The notes under the pieces: generated by a model
The model's database searches: none
What the model saw: only the letters and a program-made list of their open reading frames with translations
Told to the model about the DNA's origin: nothing
Position numbers and translations under genes: made by a program
Shown here: one piece after another, positions 47,931 to 57,382 of the stretch
Numbering within the stretch: position 1 is the first letter of the stretch
Layout of the letters: every line of letters begins with the position of its first letter
Assembly: GCF_009865135.1 (NCBI RefSeq)
Contig: NZ_WWGH01000002.1
Location: forward strand, 806,001 to 870,000
Source of the DNA: Streptomyces sp. SID8374
GTDB taxonomy: Bacteria; Actinomycetota; Actinomycetes; Streptomycetales; Streptomycetaceae
Direction of reading: 5' to 3'
DNA length: 64,000 bases

Positions 47931-48251
47931 CGTTCGCCTACCTCGCCGTCCTGGTCGTCCGGCCGACCTGCGAAAACACGCTGCTCACACTTCTCTCTCA
48001 GCTTGCCGGGCAAACAACGGGGCAACGACTTCGGCGCTGCCCGGGGATGAGCTTATGCCGCTGGGGGCCCGCTGTTTCCTCCGAGTGTGCGTTGCCCCGG
48101 ACACATGGGCAAAGAGGGAGTAAAAGCGCTGCGCCGGTCGCAAGGATTCCGTTAAGGATTACGGCCGGTTTCCGCTCCTTCCGCAGGAGAGAGCGGTGCC
48201 ACGGCGTTCAGGCGTCCATGACCGGCACGGGCTCCGCTTACGATCCTCAGC
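47931..48251. other. Divergent promoter region, trkA pair and permease
   Basis: 321 bp. I see no ydaO-type riboswitch here, although KimA relatives in Bacillus have one. The short frames on either strand are without ribosome sites. Confidence 0.5.
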
Positions 48252-50300
48252 GTGTCCAAACTGACCGACGTGCCCAAAAGGATTCTGATCGGGCGGGCGC
48301 TGCGCAGCGACAAGCTGGGGGAGACCCTCCTCCCCAAGCGCATCGCGCTCCCCGTCTTCGCGTCCGACCCGCTGTCCTCGGTGGCGTACGCCCCCGGAGA
48401 AGTCCTCCTGGTCCTGTCCATCGCGGGTGTGTCGGCGTACCACTTCAGCCCCTGGATCGCGCTGGCCGTCGTGGTCCTGATGTTCACGGTCGTCACCTCC
48501 TACCGGCAGAACGTCCGCGCCTACCCGAGCGGCGGAGGCGACTACGAGGTCGCCACCACCAACCTCGGCCCCCGGGCCGGACTGACCGTCGCCAGCGCCC
48601 TGCTGGTCGACTACGTCCTCACGGTGGCCGTGTCGATCTCCGCGGGCGTGGAGAACCTGGGCTCCGCGATCCCCTTCGTCATCGAACACAAGACGCTCTG
48701 CGCGATCGGCGCCATCGTCCTGCTCACGCTGATGAACCTGCGCGGGGTCAGGGAGTCGGGGAAGCTGTTCGCGGTCCCCACGTACCTCTTCGTGGCGGGC
48801 GTCTTCCTGATGATCCTGTGGGGCGCGTTCCGGGGCCTGGTCCTCGGCGACACGATGCACGCCCCGACCTCCGAGTTCGAGATCAAGCCCGAACACCAGG
48901 GCCTCGCGGGCTTCGCGCTGGTCTTCCTCCTGCTGCGCGCCTTCTCCTCCGGCTGCGCCGCCCTGACCGGCGTGGAGGCGATCAGCAACGGGGTGCCGGC
49001 CTTCCGCAAGCCGAAGTCCAAGAACGCGGCGACGACGCTCGCGATGATGGGCCTGCTCGCCGTCACCATGTTCTGCGGGATCATCGCCCTGGCCATGACC
49101 ACCGGCGTCAAGATGGCCGAGTACCCGGCCAAGGACCTGATCCGCGACGGTGTCCCGGTCGGCGACGGCTACACCCAGGACCCGGTGATCGCCCAGGTCG
49201 CGGAGGCGGTCTTCGGCCACGGCTCGGTCCTCTTCATGCTCCTCGCCGCAGCCACCGCGCTGGTCCTCTTCCTGGCCGCGAACACCGCGTACAACGGCTT
49301 CCCGCTGCTCGGATCGATCCTCGCCCAGGACCGCTACCTGCCGCGCCAGCTCCACACCCGCGGCGATCGCCTCGCCTTCTCCAACGGCATCGTGCTGTTG
49401 GCCGGCGCCGCGATGCTGCTGGTCTGGATCTACGGCGCGGACTCCACGCGCCTGATCCAGCTGTACATCGTCGGCGTCTTCGTCTCCTTCACCCTGAGCC
49501 AGACCGGCATGGTGCGGCACTGGAACCGCCTGCTGGCCGACGAACGCGACCAAGCCAAGCGCCGCCACATGATCCGCTCGCGCGCCATCAACGCCTTCGG
49601 CGCCTTCTTCACCGGCCTGGTGCTGGTGGTCGTCCTGGCCACCAAGTTCAGCCACGGCGCGTGGGTCGCGCTGCTCGGCATGGTGATCTTCTACGGCACG
49701 ATGACGGCGATCCGAAAGCACTACGACCGGGTGGCCGCCGAGATCGCGGCGGACGACGCCGTCCCCGACGAGACCATCCGCCCCTCCCGCGTCCACGCGA
49801 TCGTCCTGGTCTCCAAGCTCCACCGCCCCACCCTGCGCGCCCTCGCCTACGCCAAGCTCATCCGCGCCGACCACCTGGAGGCGCTCTCCATCAGCGTCGA
49901 CCCGGACGAGACGAAGGCCCTGCGCGAGGACTGGGGGCGGCGCAACATCGACGTACCGCTCAAGATCCTGGACTCGCCCTACCGCGAGGTGACCCGCCCG
50001 GTCATCGAGTACGTGAAGGGCCTGCGCCGCCAGAGCCCGCGCGATGTGATCAGCGTCTATATCCCGGAGTACGTGGTCGGCCACTGGTACGAGCACCTGC
50101 TGCACAACCAGAGCGCCCTGCGCCTCAAGGGCCGCCTGCTCTTCACGCCGGGCGTGATGGTCACCTCGGTCCCGTACCAGCTCCAGTCCTCCGAGGCGGC
50201 GAAGAAGCGGGCGCGCAGGCGAGCGGACTGGACCGCTCCGGGTTCGGTACGGCGGGGCCCGGTGGAACGCCGGCACAAGGAGCCGGGCCGGAAGGGCTGA
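48252..50300 (+). CDS. APC-superfamily permease, KimA-like
   Basis: 682 residues, GTG start. About 12 TM segments, then a cytoplasmic C-terminal domain of about 200 residues (about 480-680). Motifs include ALPVFASDPLSSVAYAPGE and YRQNVRAYPSGGGDYEVA. These fit the KimA/YdaO branch, a high-affinity K+ importer regulated by c-di-AMP, which also has the extra C-domain; an amino-acid carrier cannot be excluded. The neighbouring TrkA pair supports K+ transport. Confidence 0.82.
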   Translation: MSKLTDVPKRILIGRALRSDKLGETLLPKRIALPVFASDPLSSVAYAPGEVLLVLSIAGVSAYHFSPWIALAVVVLMFTVVTSYRQNVRAYPSGGGDYEVATTNLGPRAGLTVASALLVDYVLTVAVSISAGVENLGSAIPFVIEHKTLCAIGAIVLLTLMNLRGVRESGKLFAVPTYLFVAGVFLMILWGAFRGLVLGDTMHAPTSEFEIKPEHQGLAGFALVFLLLRAFSSGCAALTGVEAISNGVPAFRKPKSKNAATTLAMMGLLAVTMFCGIIALAMTTGVKMAEYPAKDLIRDGVPVGDGYTQDPVIAQVAEAVFGHGSVLFMLLAAATALVLFLAANTAYNGFPLLGSILAQDRYLPRQLHTRGDRLAFSNGIVLLAGAAMLLVWIYGADSTRLIQLYIVGVFVSFTLSQTGMVRHWNRLLADERDQAKRRHMIRSRAINAFGAFFTGLVLVVVLATKFSHGAWVALLGMVIFYGTMTAIRKHYDRVAAEIAADDAVPDETIRPSRVHAIVLVSKLHRPTLRALAYAKLIRADHLEALSISVDPDETKALREDWGRRNIDVPLKILDSPYREVTRPVIEYVKGLRRQSPRDVISVYIPEYVVGHWYEHLLHNQSALRLKGRLLFTPGVMVTSVPYQLQSSEAAKKRARRRADWTAPGSVRRGPVERRHKEPGRKG

Positions 50301-50415
50301 GCGGGGCGCGGCGGACGTCTCGTGGTAAGCACCCTGGCGGCACCCACGTAGACTGGTGGGCTGTTGTCCGGCCGCGCGCACCCGCCTTTCCCCTTCCTCC
50401 CTGGAGCCTCCCCTC

Positions 50416-51744
50416 ATGCAGAACGAACCCACGTCGTCGCTGGTCGGAGAGGAGTACGAGGTCGAGGTCGGCCCCGTCGCACACGGCGGCCACTGCATCG
50501 CCCGTACGGCCGAGAACCAGGTCCTCTTCGTCCGCCACACGCTCCCCGGCGAGAAGATCATCGCCAAGGTCACCGACGGCGACACGGACTCGCGCTTCCT
50601 GCGGGCCGACGCCGTACGGATCCTGGAGCCGTCCAAGGACCGGGTCGAGGCCCCGTGCCCGTACGCCGGTCCCGGCATGTGCGGCGGCTGCGACTGGCAG
50701 CACGCCAAGCCCGGCGCGCAGCGCCGCCTCAAGGGCGAGGTGATCGCCGAGCAGCTCAAGCGCCTGGCGGGCCTGACGCCCGAGGAGGCCAGCTGGGACG
50801 GCACGGTCATGCCCGCCGAGGGCGACAAGCTCCCGCCGGGCGAGGTCCCGGCCTGGCGCACCCGCGTCCAGTACACCGTGGACGCGGAGGGCCGGGCGGG
50901 CCTGCGCAAGCACCGCTCGCACGACGTCCAGCCGATCGACCGCTGCCTGATCGCCGCCCCCGGGGTCTCGGAGCTCGGCGTCGAGAAGCGCGAGTGGCCG
51001 CAGATCGCCGCGGTGGAAGCGATCACCGCCACCGGCTCCAACGACCGCCAGGTCATCCTCACCCCGAAGCCCGGCGGCCGGCTCCCCCTGGTGGAGCTGG
51101 ACAAGCCGGTCTCCGTACTCCGCGTCGAGGAGCACGACGGCGGCGTCCACCGCGTCCACGGCCGCGCCTTCGTCCGCGAACGCGCCGACGACCGCACGTA
51201 CCGCGTCGGCTCCGGCGGCTTCTGGCAGGTCCACCCGCAGGCGGCCAACACCCTGGTCCGCGCGGTCATGCAGGGCCTGCTGCCCCGCAAGAACGACACG
51301 GCCCTCGACCTCTACTGCGGCGTCGGCCTCTTCGCCGGAGCCATCGGCCAGCGCATCGGCGAGAAGGGCGCGGTGCTCGGCATCGAGTCCGGCAAGCGCG
51401 CGGTCGAGGACGCCCGCCACAACCTCAAGGACCTGGACCGCGTCCGCATCGAACAGGGCAAGGTCGACCAGGTCCTGCCCCGCACGGGCATCACGGAGTG
51501 CGACCTGATCGTCCTGGACCCCCCGCGCGCGGGCGCGGGCAAGCAGGTGGTCAAGCACCTGTCAGGCCTGGGCGCCCGCAAGATCGCCTACGTGGCCTGC
51601 GACCCGGCGGCCCTGGCCCGGGACCTGGCGTACTTCGCGGAGGGCGGGTACAGGGTGCGGACGCTGCGGGCGTTCGATCTGTTTCCGATGACGCATCATG
51701 TGGAGTGCGTGGCGATTCTGGAGCCGGTGGCGAAGGGCGCCTGA
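50416..51744 (+). CDS. TRAM-domain class I RNA 5-methyluridine methyltransferase-like enzyme
   Basis: 442 residues. N-terminal TRAM domain (about 8-70, GEEYEVEVGPVAHGGHCIAR), a probable iron-sulfur ligand set in CPYAGPGMCGGCDWQH, and a SAM domain with ALDLYCGVGLFAGAIG and VLDPPRAGAG. The catalytic cysteine is in YVACDPAALARDL. Methylates C5 of a uridine in tRNA or rRNA; which one is not determined. ATG 50416 follows CTGGAG. Confidence 0.9.
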   Translation: MQNEPTSSLVGEEYEVEVGPVAHGGHCIARTAENQVLFVRHTLPGEKIIAKVTDGDTDSRFLRADAVRILEPSKDRVEAPCPYAGPGMCGGCDWQHAKPGAQRRLKGEVIAEQLKRLAGLTPEEASWDGTVMPAEGDKLPPGEVPAWRTRVQYTVDAEGRAGLRKHRSHDVQPIDRCLIAAPGVSELGVEKREWPQIAAVEAITATGSNDRQVILTPKPGGRLPLVELDKPVSVLRVEEHDGGVHRVHGRAFVRERADDRTYRVGSGGFWQVHPQAANTLVRAVMQGLLPRKNDTALDLYCGVGLFAGAIGQRIGEKGAVLGIESGKRAVEDARHNLKDLDRVRIEQGKVDQVLPRTGITECDLIVLDPPRAGAGKQVVKHLSGLGARKIAYVACDPAALARDLAYFAEGGYRVRTLRAFDLFPMTHHVECVAILEPVAKGA

Positions 51745-53135
51745 CCTGCGGTTTTGTGCGTGCGCATTATGTGCGGTGTGGGCGTTGCGGGCGATATCTT
51801 GACGCTGAAACGACGCCCGTGACACTCGCTCTGATGGAGTGTCAGGCGCGTGTTGGACACGTCGGGCGAGGTGAAGGCTGCGAGTGACGCTGCACACCCG
51901 AGAGAGCTGGTGACGCTCGGAGCGGAGTCGCCGGGGCCCGTCGATCAGATGCCCCGGAAGAGACCAGCGAGCGCGGTGACCTGCCGCGATGAGGGAGATT
52001 TGGTCGCTGACCTGGGCGAATGGTCTTTCACTTGTTTCAAGCTCGTGCGGGTTGATGAAGCCGCAAGTCCCAGAAGGGTCCACACCGTCACCAGGCCGGA
52101 GCTGGCTTCGATGTGCCGTTGAGTACGGCGCAGAGTGCCGTGCGCGTCCGGGAGGCCCCGGCCGATGGTGCCCACATCGACGGCTGTGCGGCGGGCGATG
52201 GTCGGCATTCAGGCCCGGGCTGAGCCGCGGCCATGGATGAGATGGGCGGTGCTGACGGCACGCAGGACACCCCGCGTCGGCGGGAGTGTTCCGGGCGCGA
52301 GCGAACAGCGGCGGCGGCAAGAAGGAGGTGGTCCGGGGCGGATGCCGGCCCATCTCGCCGAACGGTCGCCCGGACCGCACCGCCGCCCGCAGCCGACTGC
52401 CGGCCGGAGGGTCTCGATGTGCTGTTCGGAGCCTGTGCCCAATGACCACCACCTCGGCGGCACGCGCCGACCGTGCACCGGCCCCCGGAGTTTCACCTGG
52501 GCGCAACCGCGCAATGGCCGCCCAGCAGAGCTTCCCCCCGGGGGTACGTTCCTGACAGCTGGCCGGGCACCGAGCGCTCGCGCGCCAAGACGGCCCGATT
52601 GCTCTCCCGTCCGCCCTGTGCGCTGGAGAGCGCTGGCAGCGAACTGCACCACAAGCACGGGCCCCGGCCGCCGAGCAGGGCCATTCCGCAGGGCACGAGC
52701 CGGAAGCCGAGGGCATCGGGCTGCTCGCAGAACTCCTCCGGATGGCGCGGGTCGCAGGCCGCTCTGATCGTGTCCGGGGTGGTAAGCGTTGACGCGGGTG
52801 CATGACTCGCCCCGCACCGCCGGCCGCCTCGCGATCGGATCCCCCATGTCCTCGGCATCGGCGGGCCGTTGCGGTGGGTCTCCCCGCCCGGAACCGGAGG
52901 TCACGATGCCGGTCGAGAACGCGTCCAGAGACGCTCGACGGGGTCGTGCGGATGGCTGGAAGGTGTTGTGCCGGGGCAGTCGGGCGTGGATGCTCGAAGC
53001 GCGCCGCCGGGTCGGCGCATGGCACGGTTTCCGGTCAACTTACCTGTCTTTTTGGCGATATGGGTTTGCCTTTTTTGAAGTTACTCAAACTGTAGTATGC
53101 GGTGGCGTTGTTGCCACCCTGGACGGAGCGAGTGC
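51745..53135. other. Gene-poor junction, possible decayed genes
   Basis: 1.39 kb with no intact gene that I trust. GC drops and codon-position bias is weak. On the minus strand two fragments look protein-like: a stretch around 51960-52090 encoding SERPFAQVSDQISLIAAG in one frame, and one around 52620-52770 encoding DPRHPEEFCEQPDALGFRLV then CGMALLGG and CLWCSS, a Cys/His-bearing pattern. Frames change between them, as in a pseudogene. An AT-rich island at 53035-53100 probably holds the promoter of the next gene. Confidence 0.5.
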
Positions 53136-53576
53136 ATGGACGGGCAGGACGAGGCGCTGGACAGTTCGACGAGCTGGGTCGCCACACACGTGCGGAGGTA
53201 TCTGGCGAGCGACGGGGCCAGCGGGCACATCTGGTACGGGAAGCCGACGCTCGTGCTGACCCACCGGGGGCGCACCTCAGGAGCGCTGCGGCGGACCGGA
53301 CTCATCTACGGGGAGGACGACGGGAACTTCGTCGTCGTCGGATCCAACGGGGGGTCCGACCTGCACCCGCAGTGGTACCTGAACCTGCTCGCCGACCCGC
53401 GGGCCCGGATCCAGGTGGCGGCCGACGTGCACGAGGTCGCCGCCCGGGAGGCCGAGGGGACGGAGCGGGACCGGCTCTGGGACGCGATGGCCGCGATCTT
53501 CCCGCAGTACAAGAGCTACCGGAAGAAGACCGAACGGCGCATTCCCGTCGTGGTGCTGGAGCCGCGGCAGGGCTGA
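53136..53576 (+). CDS. Deazaflavin (F420)-dependent nitroreductase-like protein
   Basis: 146 residues of the Ddn family, split beta-barrel. Motifs LVLTHRGRTSGALRRTGLIY and VVVGSNGGSDLHPQWYLNL are typical of F420-binding members. Reduces quinones or nitro-compounds, or simply binds F420. GGACGGAG precedes the ATG at 53136. Whether it belongs to the anthracycline cluster or flanks it is open. Confidence 0.85.
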   Translation: MDGQDEALDSSTSWVATHVRRYLASDGASGHIWYGKPTLVLTHRGRTSGALRRTGLIYGEDDGNFVVVGSNGGSDLHPQWYLNLLADPRARIQVAADVHEVAAREAEGTERDRLWDAMAAIFPQYKSYRKKTERRIPVVVLEPRQG

Positions 53577-53643
53577 GCCGTGGGCATGGCGTGACGTGGG
53601 GGCCGGGGAGCTCCCGTCGCGGAGCGGAGCGGGCCGACGCGGT

Positions 53644-53669
53644 GGTGGCCCTGTTCTCGGGGGGCCACC
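53644..53669. terminator. Possible terminator before the flavin oxidase gene
   Basis: GGTGGCC (53644-53650) and GGCCACC (53663-53669) pair, with a 12-base loop; may end the nitroreductase transcript. Confidence 0.4.
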
Positions 53670-53716
53670 GCGTGGGTTCCCCCCGTTCGATGTCCGTACG
53701 TCGTAAGGGGTGTGTT

Positions 53717-55324
53717 GTGGGGAGAATCAGCCGCCGGGGGTTGCTGACCGCGGCAGCGGCGGGGGCCGCGACCGTGACCGCGACGAGGGGGGCGCAGGCG
53801 GACGCCGGAAGGCCGCCCAAGTCCACGCCGTGCGTGCCCGAGACGCGGATCACGACCGTGCGGGTGGGCGACGCCCGGTATCACGAGCTGGTCGCCAGGG
53901 GGTTCAACGGCCGGTACACCGGTTCGCCGGACAAGGTGCACGTGGTGCACTCGGCCGCGCAGGTCGTCCAGGTGCTGACCACCGCGGTGCGGGCGGGCAA
54001 GCGGGTCGCCGTCCGCAGCGGCGGGCACTGTTTCGAGAACTTCGCCGACCACCGCGACATCAGGGTGCTCATCGACACATCGCCGATGCGCTCGGTCTAC
54101 TTCGACCGCGAGCGCCGGGCCTTCGCCGTCGAGCCGGCCGCCACGCTCGCCGAGGTGTACCGCACCCTGCTCTACGACTACGGGGTCACCCTGCCTGGCG
54201 GTGTGTGCCCGCAGGTCGGGGCCGGCGGCCACGTCGCCGGCGGCGGGTACGGTCCGCTGACCCGCCGCGACGGCACCGTCGTCGACCACCTGTACGGCGT
54301 CGAGGTCGTCGTCGTGGACGCCTCGGGCCAGGCCCGGGTCGTCACCGCGACCCGCGAACCCGGCGACCCCAACCGGGAGTTGTGGTGGGCTCACACCGGA
54401 GGCGGTGGCGGCAACTTCGGCATCGTCACCCGCTATCTGTTCCGATCGCCGCAGGCGCAGGGGAACGACCCCGAGTCGCTCCTCCCGAAGCCGCCGACCC
54501 GCCTCCGCACGACGTTCGCCACCTGGTCCTGGGCCGACCTCGACCTGGACCGCTTCACCCGGCTCGTACAGAACTACAGCCGCTGGTTCGAGGCGCACCA
54601 CGCCGATCCGCGCTACAGCAGCCTCTACAGCACCCTGCACCTCAACACCCACGCCATCGGCTCGATCTCGATGGAGGCCCGCTTCGACGGCGGCAGGGCC
54701 GACGCGGCCGACCTGATCGACCTGTTCGTCGCGGCGGTGAACGAGGGCAGCGGGCTGACGCCCGCGGTCGAGCACCAGGACGACCTGTGGCTCCAGGCGA
54801 CCCTGGGCGCCCGCTACGACACCGACGGGTACGACCGGCACAAGTCGAAGAGCGCCTACCTGCGCCGCACCTGGACCGCCGAGCGGATCGCCACCGTGCA
54901 CCGCCATCTGACCGACCCCGCCTTCGAGGGGTGGGGCGCGGTCGACCTCTACTCCTACGGCGGCCGGGCGAACGCCGTGCCCTCCGCCGCGACCGCGGTG
55001 CCGCAGCGCGACTCGATCCTCAAGGCGTGGTTCTCCGTCACCTGGATGGATCCGGCCACCGACGACCTGCACCTGCGGTGGATCCGCGAGCTGTACCGGG
55101 ACGTCTTCGGCGACACGGGCGGTGTCCCCGTGCCCAACTCCGAACACGACGGCTGCTACATCAACTACCCGGACACCGACACCGCCGACCCGGCCTGGAA
55201 CACCTCCGGGGTGCCCTGGACGACCCTCTACTACAAGGACAGCTACCCCAGGCTCCAGCGGGTCAAGGCCGCCTGGGATCCGCAGAACGTCTTCCGCCAC
55301 GCGCTCTCCGTCCGGCTTCCCTGA
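53717..55324 (+). CDS. Bicovalent FAD oxidase of AknOx/berberine-bridge type, Tat-exported
   Basis: 535 residues from GTG 53717, which follows AAGGGG. A Tat signal (ISRRGLLTAAAAGAATV) is followed by an FAD domain, a substrate domain and a BBE tail (YYKDSYPRL, WDPQNVFRHALS). His104 in RSGGHCFENF and Cys164 in GGVCPQVGAGGHVAGGGYG match the two residues that link FAD in AknOx. AknOx oxidises the terminal deoxysugar of aclacinomycins (rhodinose to cinerulose and aculose). The position at the cluster end and the signal peptide fit a late oxidation outside the cell. Substrate sugar is inferred. Confidence 0.87.
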   Translation: MGRISRRGLLTAAAAGAATVTATRGAQADAGRPPKSTPCVPETRITTVRVGDARYHELVARGFNGRYTGSPDKVHVVHSAAQVVQVLTTAVRAGKRVAVRSGGHCFENFADHRDIRVLIDTSPMRSVYFDRERRAFAVEPAATLAEVYRTLLYDYGVTLPGGVCPQVGAGGHVAGGGYGPLTRRDGTVVDHLYGVEVVVVDASGQARVVTATREPGDPNRELWWAHTGGGGGNFGIVTRYLFRSPQAQGNDPESLLPKPPTRLRTTFATWSWADLDLDRFTRLVQNYSRWFEAHHADPRYSSLYSTLHLNTHAIGSISMEARFDGGRADAADLIDLFVAAVNEGSGLTPAVEHQDDLWLQATLGARYDTDGYDRHKSKSAYLRRTWTAERIATVHRHLTDPAFEGWGAVDLYSYGGRANAVPSAATAVPQRDSILKAWFSVTWMDPATDDLHLRWIRELYRDVFGDTGGVPVPNSEHDGCYINYPDTDTADPAWNTSGVPWTTLYYKDSYPRLQRVKAAWDPQNVFRHALSVRLP

Positions 55325-55374
55325 CCGCGGTACCCGGACGCCCGTACGAACACCACACGAAGGGAAACGAGTTC

Positions 55375-56229
55375 GTGGAGTCACGCCGAACCGTTGCCAC
55401 CCACCTCACCCTGGGCGGAGACCTGAGCGTCCGCCGCCTGGGCTTCGGCGCCCTTCGGCTGACCGGCCCCCATCACTGGGGGCCGCCGGCGAGGCCGGAG
55501 AAGGCGATCGAGGTCGTGCGGGAGGCGGTCGCGCTCGGCGTGACCTTCATCGACACCGCCGACGTCTACGGGCTCGGTGCCAACGAGGAGCTGCTCGCCG
55601 CCGCTCTCCACCCGTACGCCCCCGGCCTCGTCGTCTCCACCAAGGCGGGCGAGGTGCGGCCCGGGCCGCACCAGTGGCGGGTCCTCGGCCATCCCGACTA
55701 CCTGCGCCAGCAGGCCGAACTGAGCCTGCGCCGACTGCGGCTGGAGCGCGTCGAGCTGTTCCAGCTGCACCGGGTCGACCCGAAGGTCCCGCTGGAGGAC
55801 CAGGTCGGGGCGCTCAAGCAGCTCCAGGACGAGGGCAAGGTCCGGCACATCGGGCTCTCCGAGGTGACCGTCGCGCAGATCGAACAGGCCCGGGCCGTCG
55901 CCCCGATCGCCAGCATCCAGAACAAGTACGGTCTCGACGAACGCCGTTACGAGCCCGAGCTGGTGCACTGCGAGCGGGAGGGAATCGCCTTCATCGCCTG
56001 GAAGCCGCTCGCCGGCGCCGCCCGCCCGGCCGCGGGCAGCGCCTTGGCCCGGATCGCCGCGGAGACCGGCGCGAAACCGGCGCAGGTGGCCCTCGCCTGG
56101 CTGCTGCACCGCTCGCCCGTGATGATGCCGATCCCCGGCACGTCGTCCGTCGGTCACCTGCGGGCCAACATGGCTGCGGAGCGCCTCGCGCTCGACGAGA
56201 AGCACTTGGCGCTGCTCGACGAGGGGTGA
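55375..56229 (+). CDS. Aldo/keto reductase
   Basis: 284 residues, single AKR barrel. Catalytic tetrad members are visible: Asp and Tyr in FIDTADVYG, Lys in VVSTKAGEV and His in LFQLHRVD. The NADPH site lies in the PIPGTSSVGHL and W-K-P-L regions. GTG 55375 is placed 10 bp after GAAGGG. In this cluster it could reduce a keto group of a dTDP-deoxysugar or act elsewhere; no direct evidence for the substrate. Confidence 0.85.
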   Translation: MESRRTVATHLTLGGDLSVRRLGFGALRLTGPHHWGPPARPEKAIEVVREAVALGVTFIDTADVYGLGANEELLAAALHPYAPGLVVSTKAGEVRPGPHQWRVLGHPDYLRQQAELSLRRLRLERVELFQLHRVDPKVPLEDQVGALKQLQDEGKVRHIGLSEVTVAQIEQARAVAPIASIQNKYGLDERRYEPELVHCEREGIAFIAWKPLAGAARPAAGSALARIAAETGAKPAQVALAWLLHRSPVMMPIPGTSSVGHLRANMAAERLALDEKHLALLDEG

Positions 56230-56283
56230 CCGCGGTGGGGGCCCGGTGGTCGCGGCCGCCGGGTCCTCCCCGCAGGTCCGGTC

Positions 56284-57159
56284 TCAGGCGCGCATCTCGT
56301 CGGCCACGGCCATCACGTAAGAGCCGTATCCGGAACGGGAGAGCCTCACGCCCAGCTGGTGGCATGCCTCCGCGTCGATGAAGCCCATCCGCAGCGCGAT
56401 CTCCTCCAGGCAGGCGATGCGCACGCCCTGCCGGTCCTCCATCGTCTGCACGTACTGTCCGGCCTGGAGCAGTGACTCCGGCGTGCCGGCGTCGAGCCAG
56501 GCGAATCCCCTCCCGAAGGGCACGAGTTCGGCGCGTCCGGCGTTCAGGTAGACCCGGTTGACGTCGGTGATCTCCAGTTCGCCGCGGGGCGAGGGACGGA
56601 TCTGCCGGGCGATCTCCACGACGTCGTTGTCGTACAGGTAGAGGCCGGTGATGGCGAGGTTGGACCGGGGCTTCTCCGGCTTCTCGGCCAGCGACACCAG
56701 CCGCCCGTTCTCGTCGACTTCACCCACGCCGTACCGCTCCGGGTCGGTCACCGGATAGCCGAACAGGACGCAGCCGTCGAGCCCCCGCCGGTGGGTCGCG
56801 AGCAGGTCGTAGAAGCCGTTCCCGTGGAAGATGTTGTCGCCGAGGACGAGGGCGACGTCGTCGTCCCCGATGTGGTCGGCGCCGATGAGGAACGCCTGCG
56901 CCAGCCCCTCGGGGACCGGCTGTTCCGCATAGGAGAGGGAGAGCCCCAGCTGGCTTCCGTCGCCGAGCAGCCGCTGGAGCTGAGGAATGTCGCCCGGCAG
57001 TGCGATGATCAGGATGTCGCGGATGTCGGCAAGCATGAGCGCTGAGAGCGGATAGTAGATCAGAGGTTTGTCATTCACCGGCAGTAATTGTTTCGAAACG
57101 GCGAGAGTGATGGGATGCAGACGGCTTCCGTATCCGCCCGCAAGGATAATTCCTTTCAC
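56284..57159 (-). CDS. rmlA: Glucose-1-phosphate thymidylyltransferase
   Basis: 291 residues, RmlA family. Nucleotide site GGYGSRLHPITLAVSKQLLPV-type start (positions 8-28), LVLGDNIFHGNGF with the metal aspartate, EKPEKPRSNLA and WLDAGTPESLL. It activates glucose-1-phosphate to dTDP-glucose, the first step to deoxysugars such as rhodosamine. It is the only sugar-nucleotide gene in view. GTG start after AGGAGG; divergent from the ACP gene. Confidence 0.92.
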   Translation of the reverse strand: MKGIILAGGYGSRLHPITLAVSKQLLPVNDKPLIYYPLSALMLADIRDILIIALPGDIPQLQRLLGDGSQLGLSLSYAEQPVPEGLAQAFLIGADHIGDDDVALVLGDNIFHGNGFYDLLATHRRGLDGCVLFGYPVTDPERYGVGEVDENGRLVSLAEKPEKPRSNLAITGLYLYDNDVVEIARQIRPSPRGELEITDVNRVYLNAGRAELVPFGRGFAWLDAGTPESLLQAGQYVQTMEDRQGVRIACLEEIALRMGFIDAEACHQLGVRLSRSGYGSYVMAVADEMRA

Positions 57160-57286
57160 GACTCCTCCTGTTCCGGGAACTTCCCGACGACCCTAGGCGG
57201 CGGAGTTCCGACAAACAATGAAGGATGTGAGGGAGTCGACCGTCGTACGAGGTCGGGGGTGATTTGGATGCTTCTGTCCGGCGTCC

Positions 57287-57336
57287 TCGATCGGTTCTCG
57301 AGCATGCCGCTTCCGCTCCTGCATAGGGTGCTATGC
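57287..57336 (+). promoter_or_regulatory. Promoter of the ACP gene with SARP-like repeats
   Basis: TCGATCG (57287-57293) and TCGAGCA (57298-57304) are 11 bp apart start to start, as in DnrI-type operators. Further down, GCATAG-GGTG-CTATGC (57321-57336) is an inverted repeat overlapping a possible -10 TAGGGT. The 19 bp between the second heptamer and this -10 is 11 bp more than the usual 8. Confidence 0.45.
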
Positions 57337-57382
57337 GTGACCGCGGCTCATTCCGATATCGATCGTGAGGGAAGGTAGGACG

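Noticed and set aside
47931-48251. c-di-AMP riboswitch before the KimA-like permease
   Set aside because: I looked for the GGGGTGAATC and CCGAACCCGTCAGC blocks that occur before the M23 gene and did not find them.
51945-52208. 87-codon minus-strand frame in the junction region
   Set aside because: Starts plausibly but lacks codon bias and a recognisable domain; treated as part of a decayed region.
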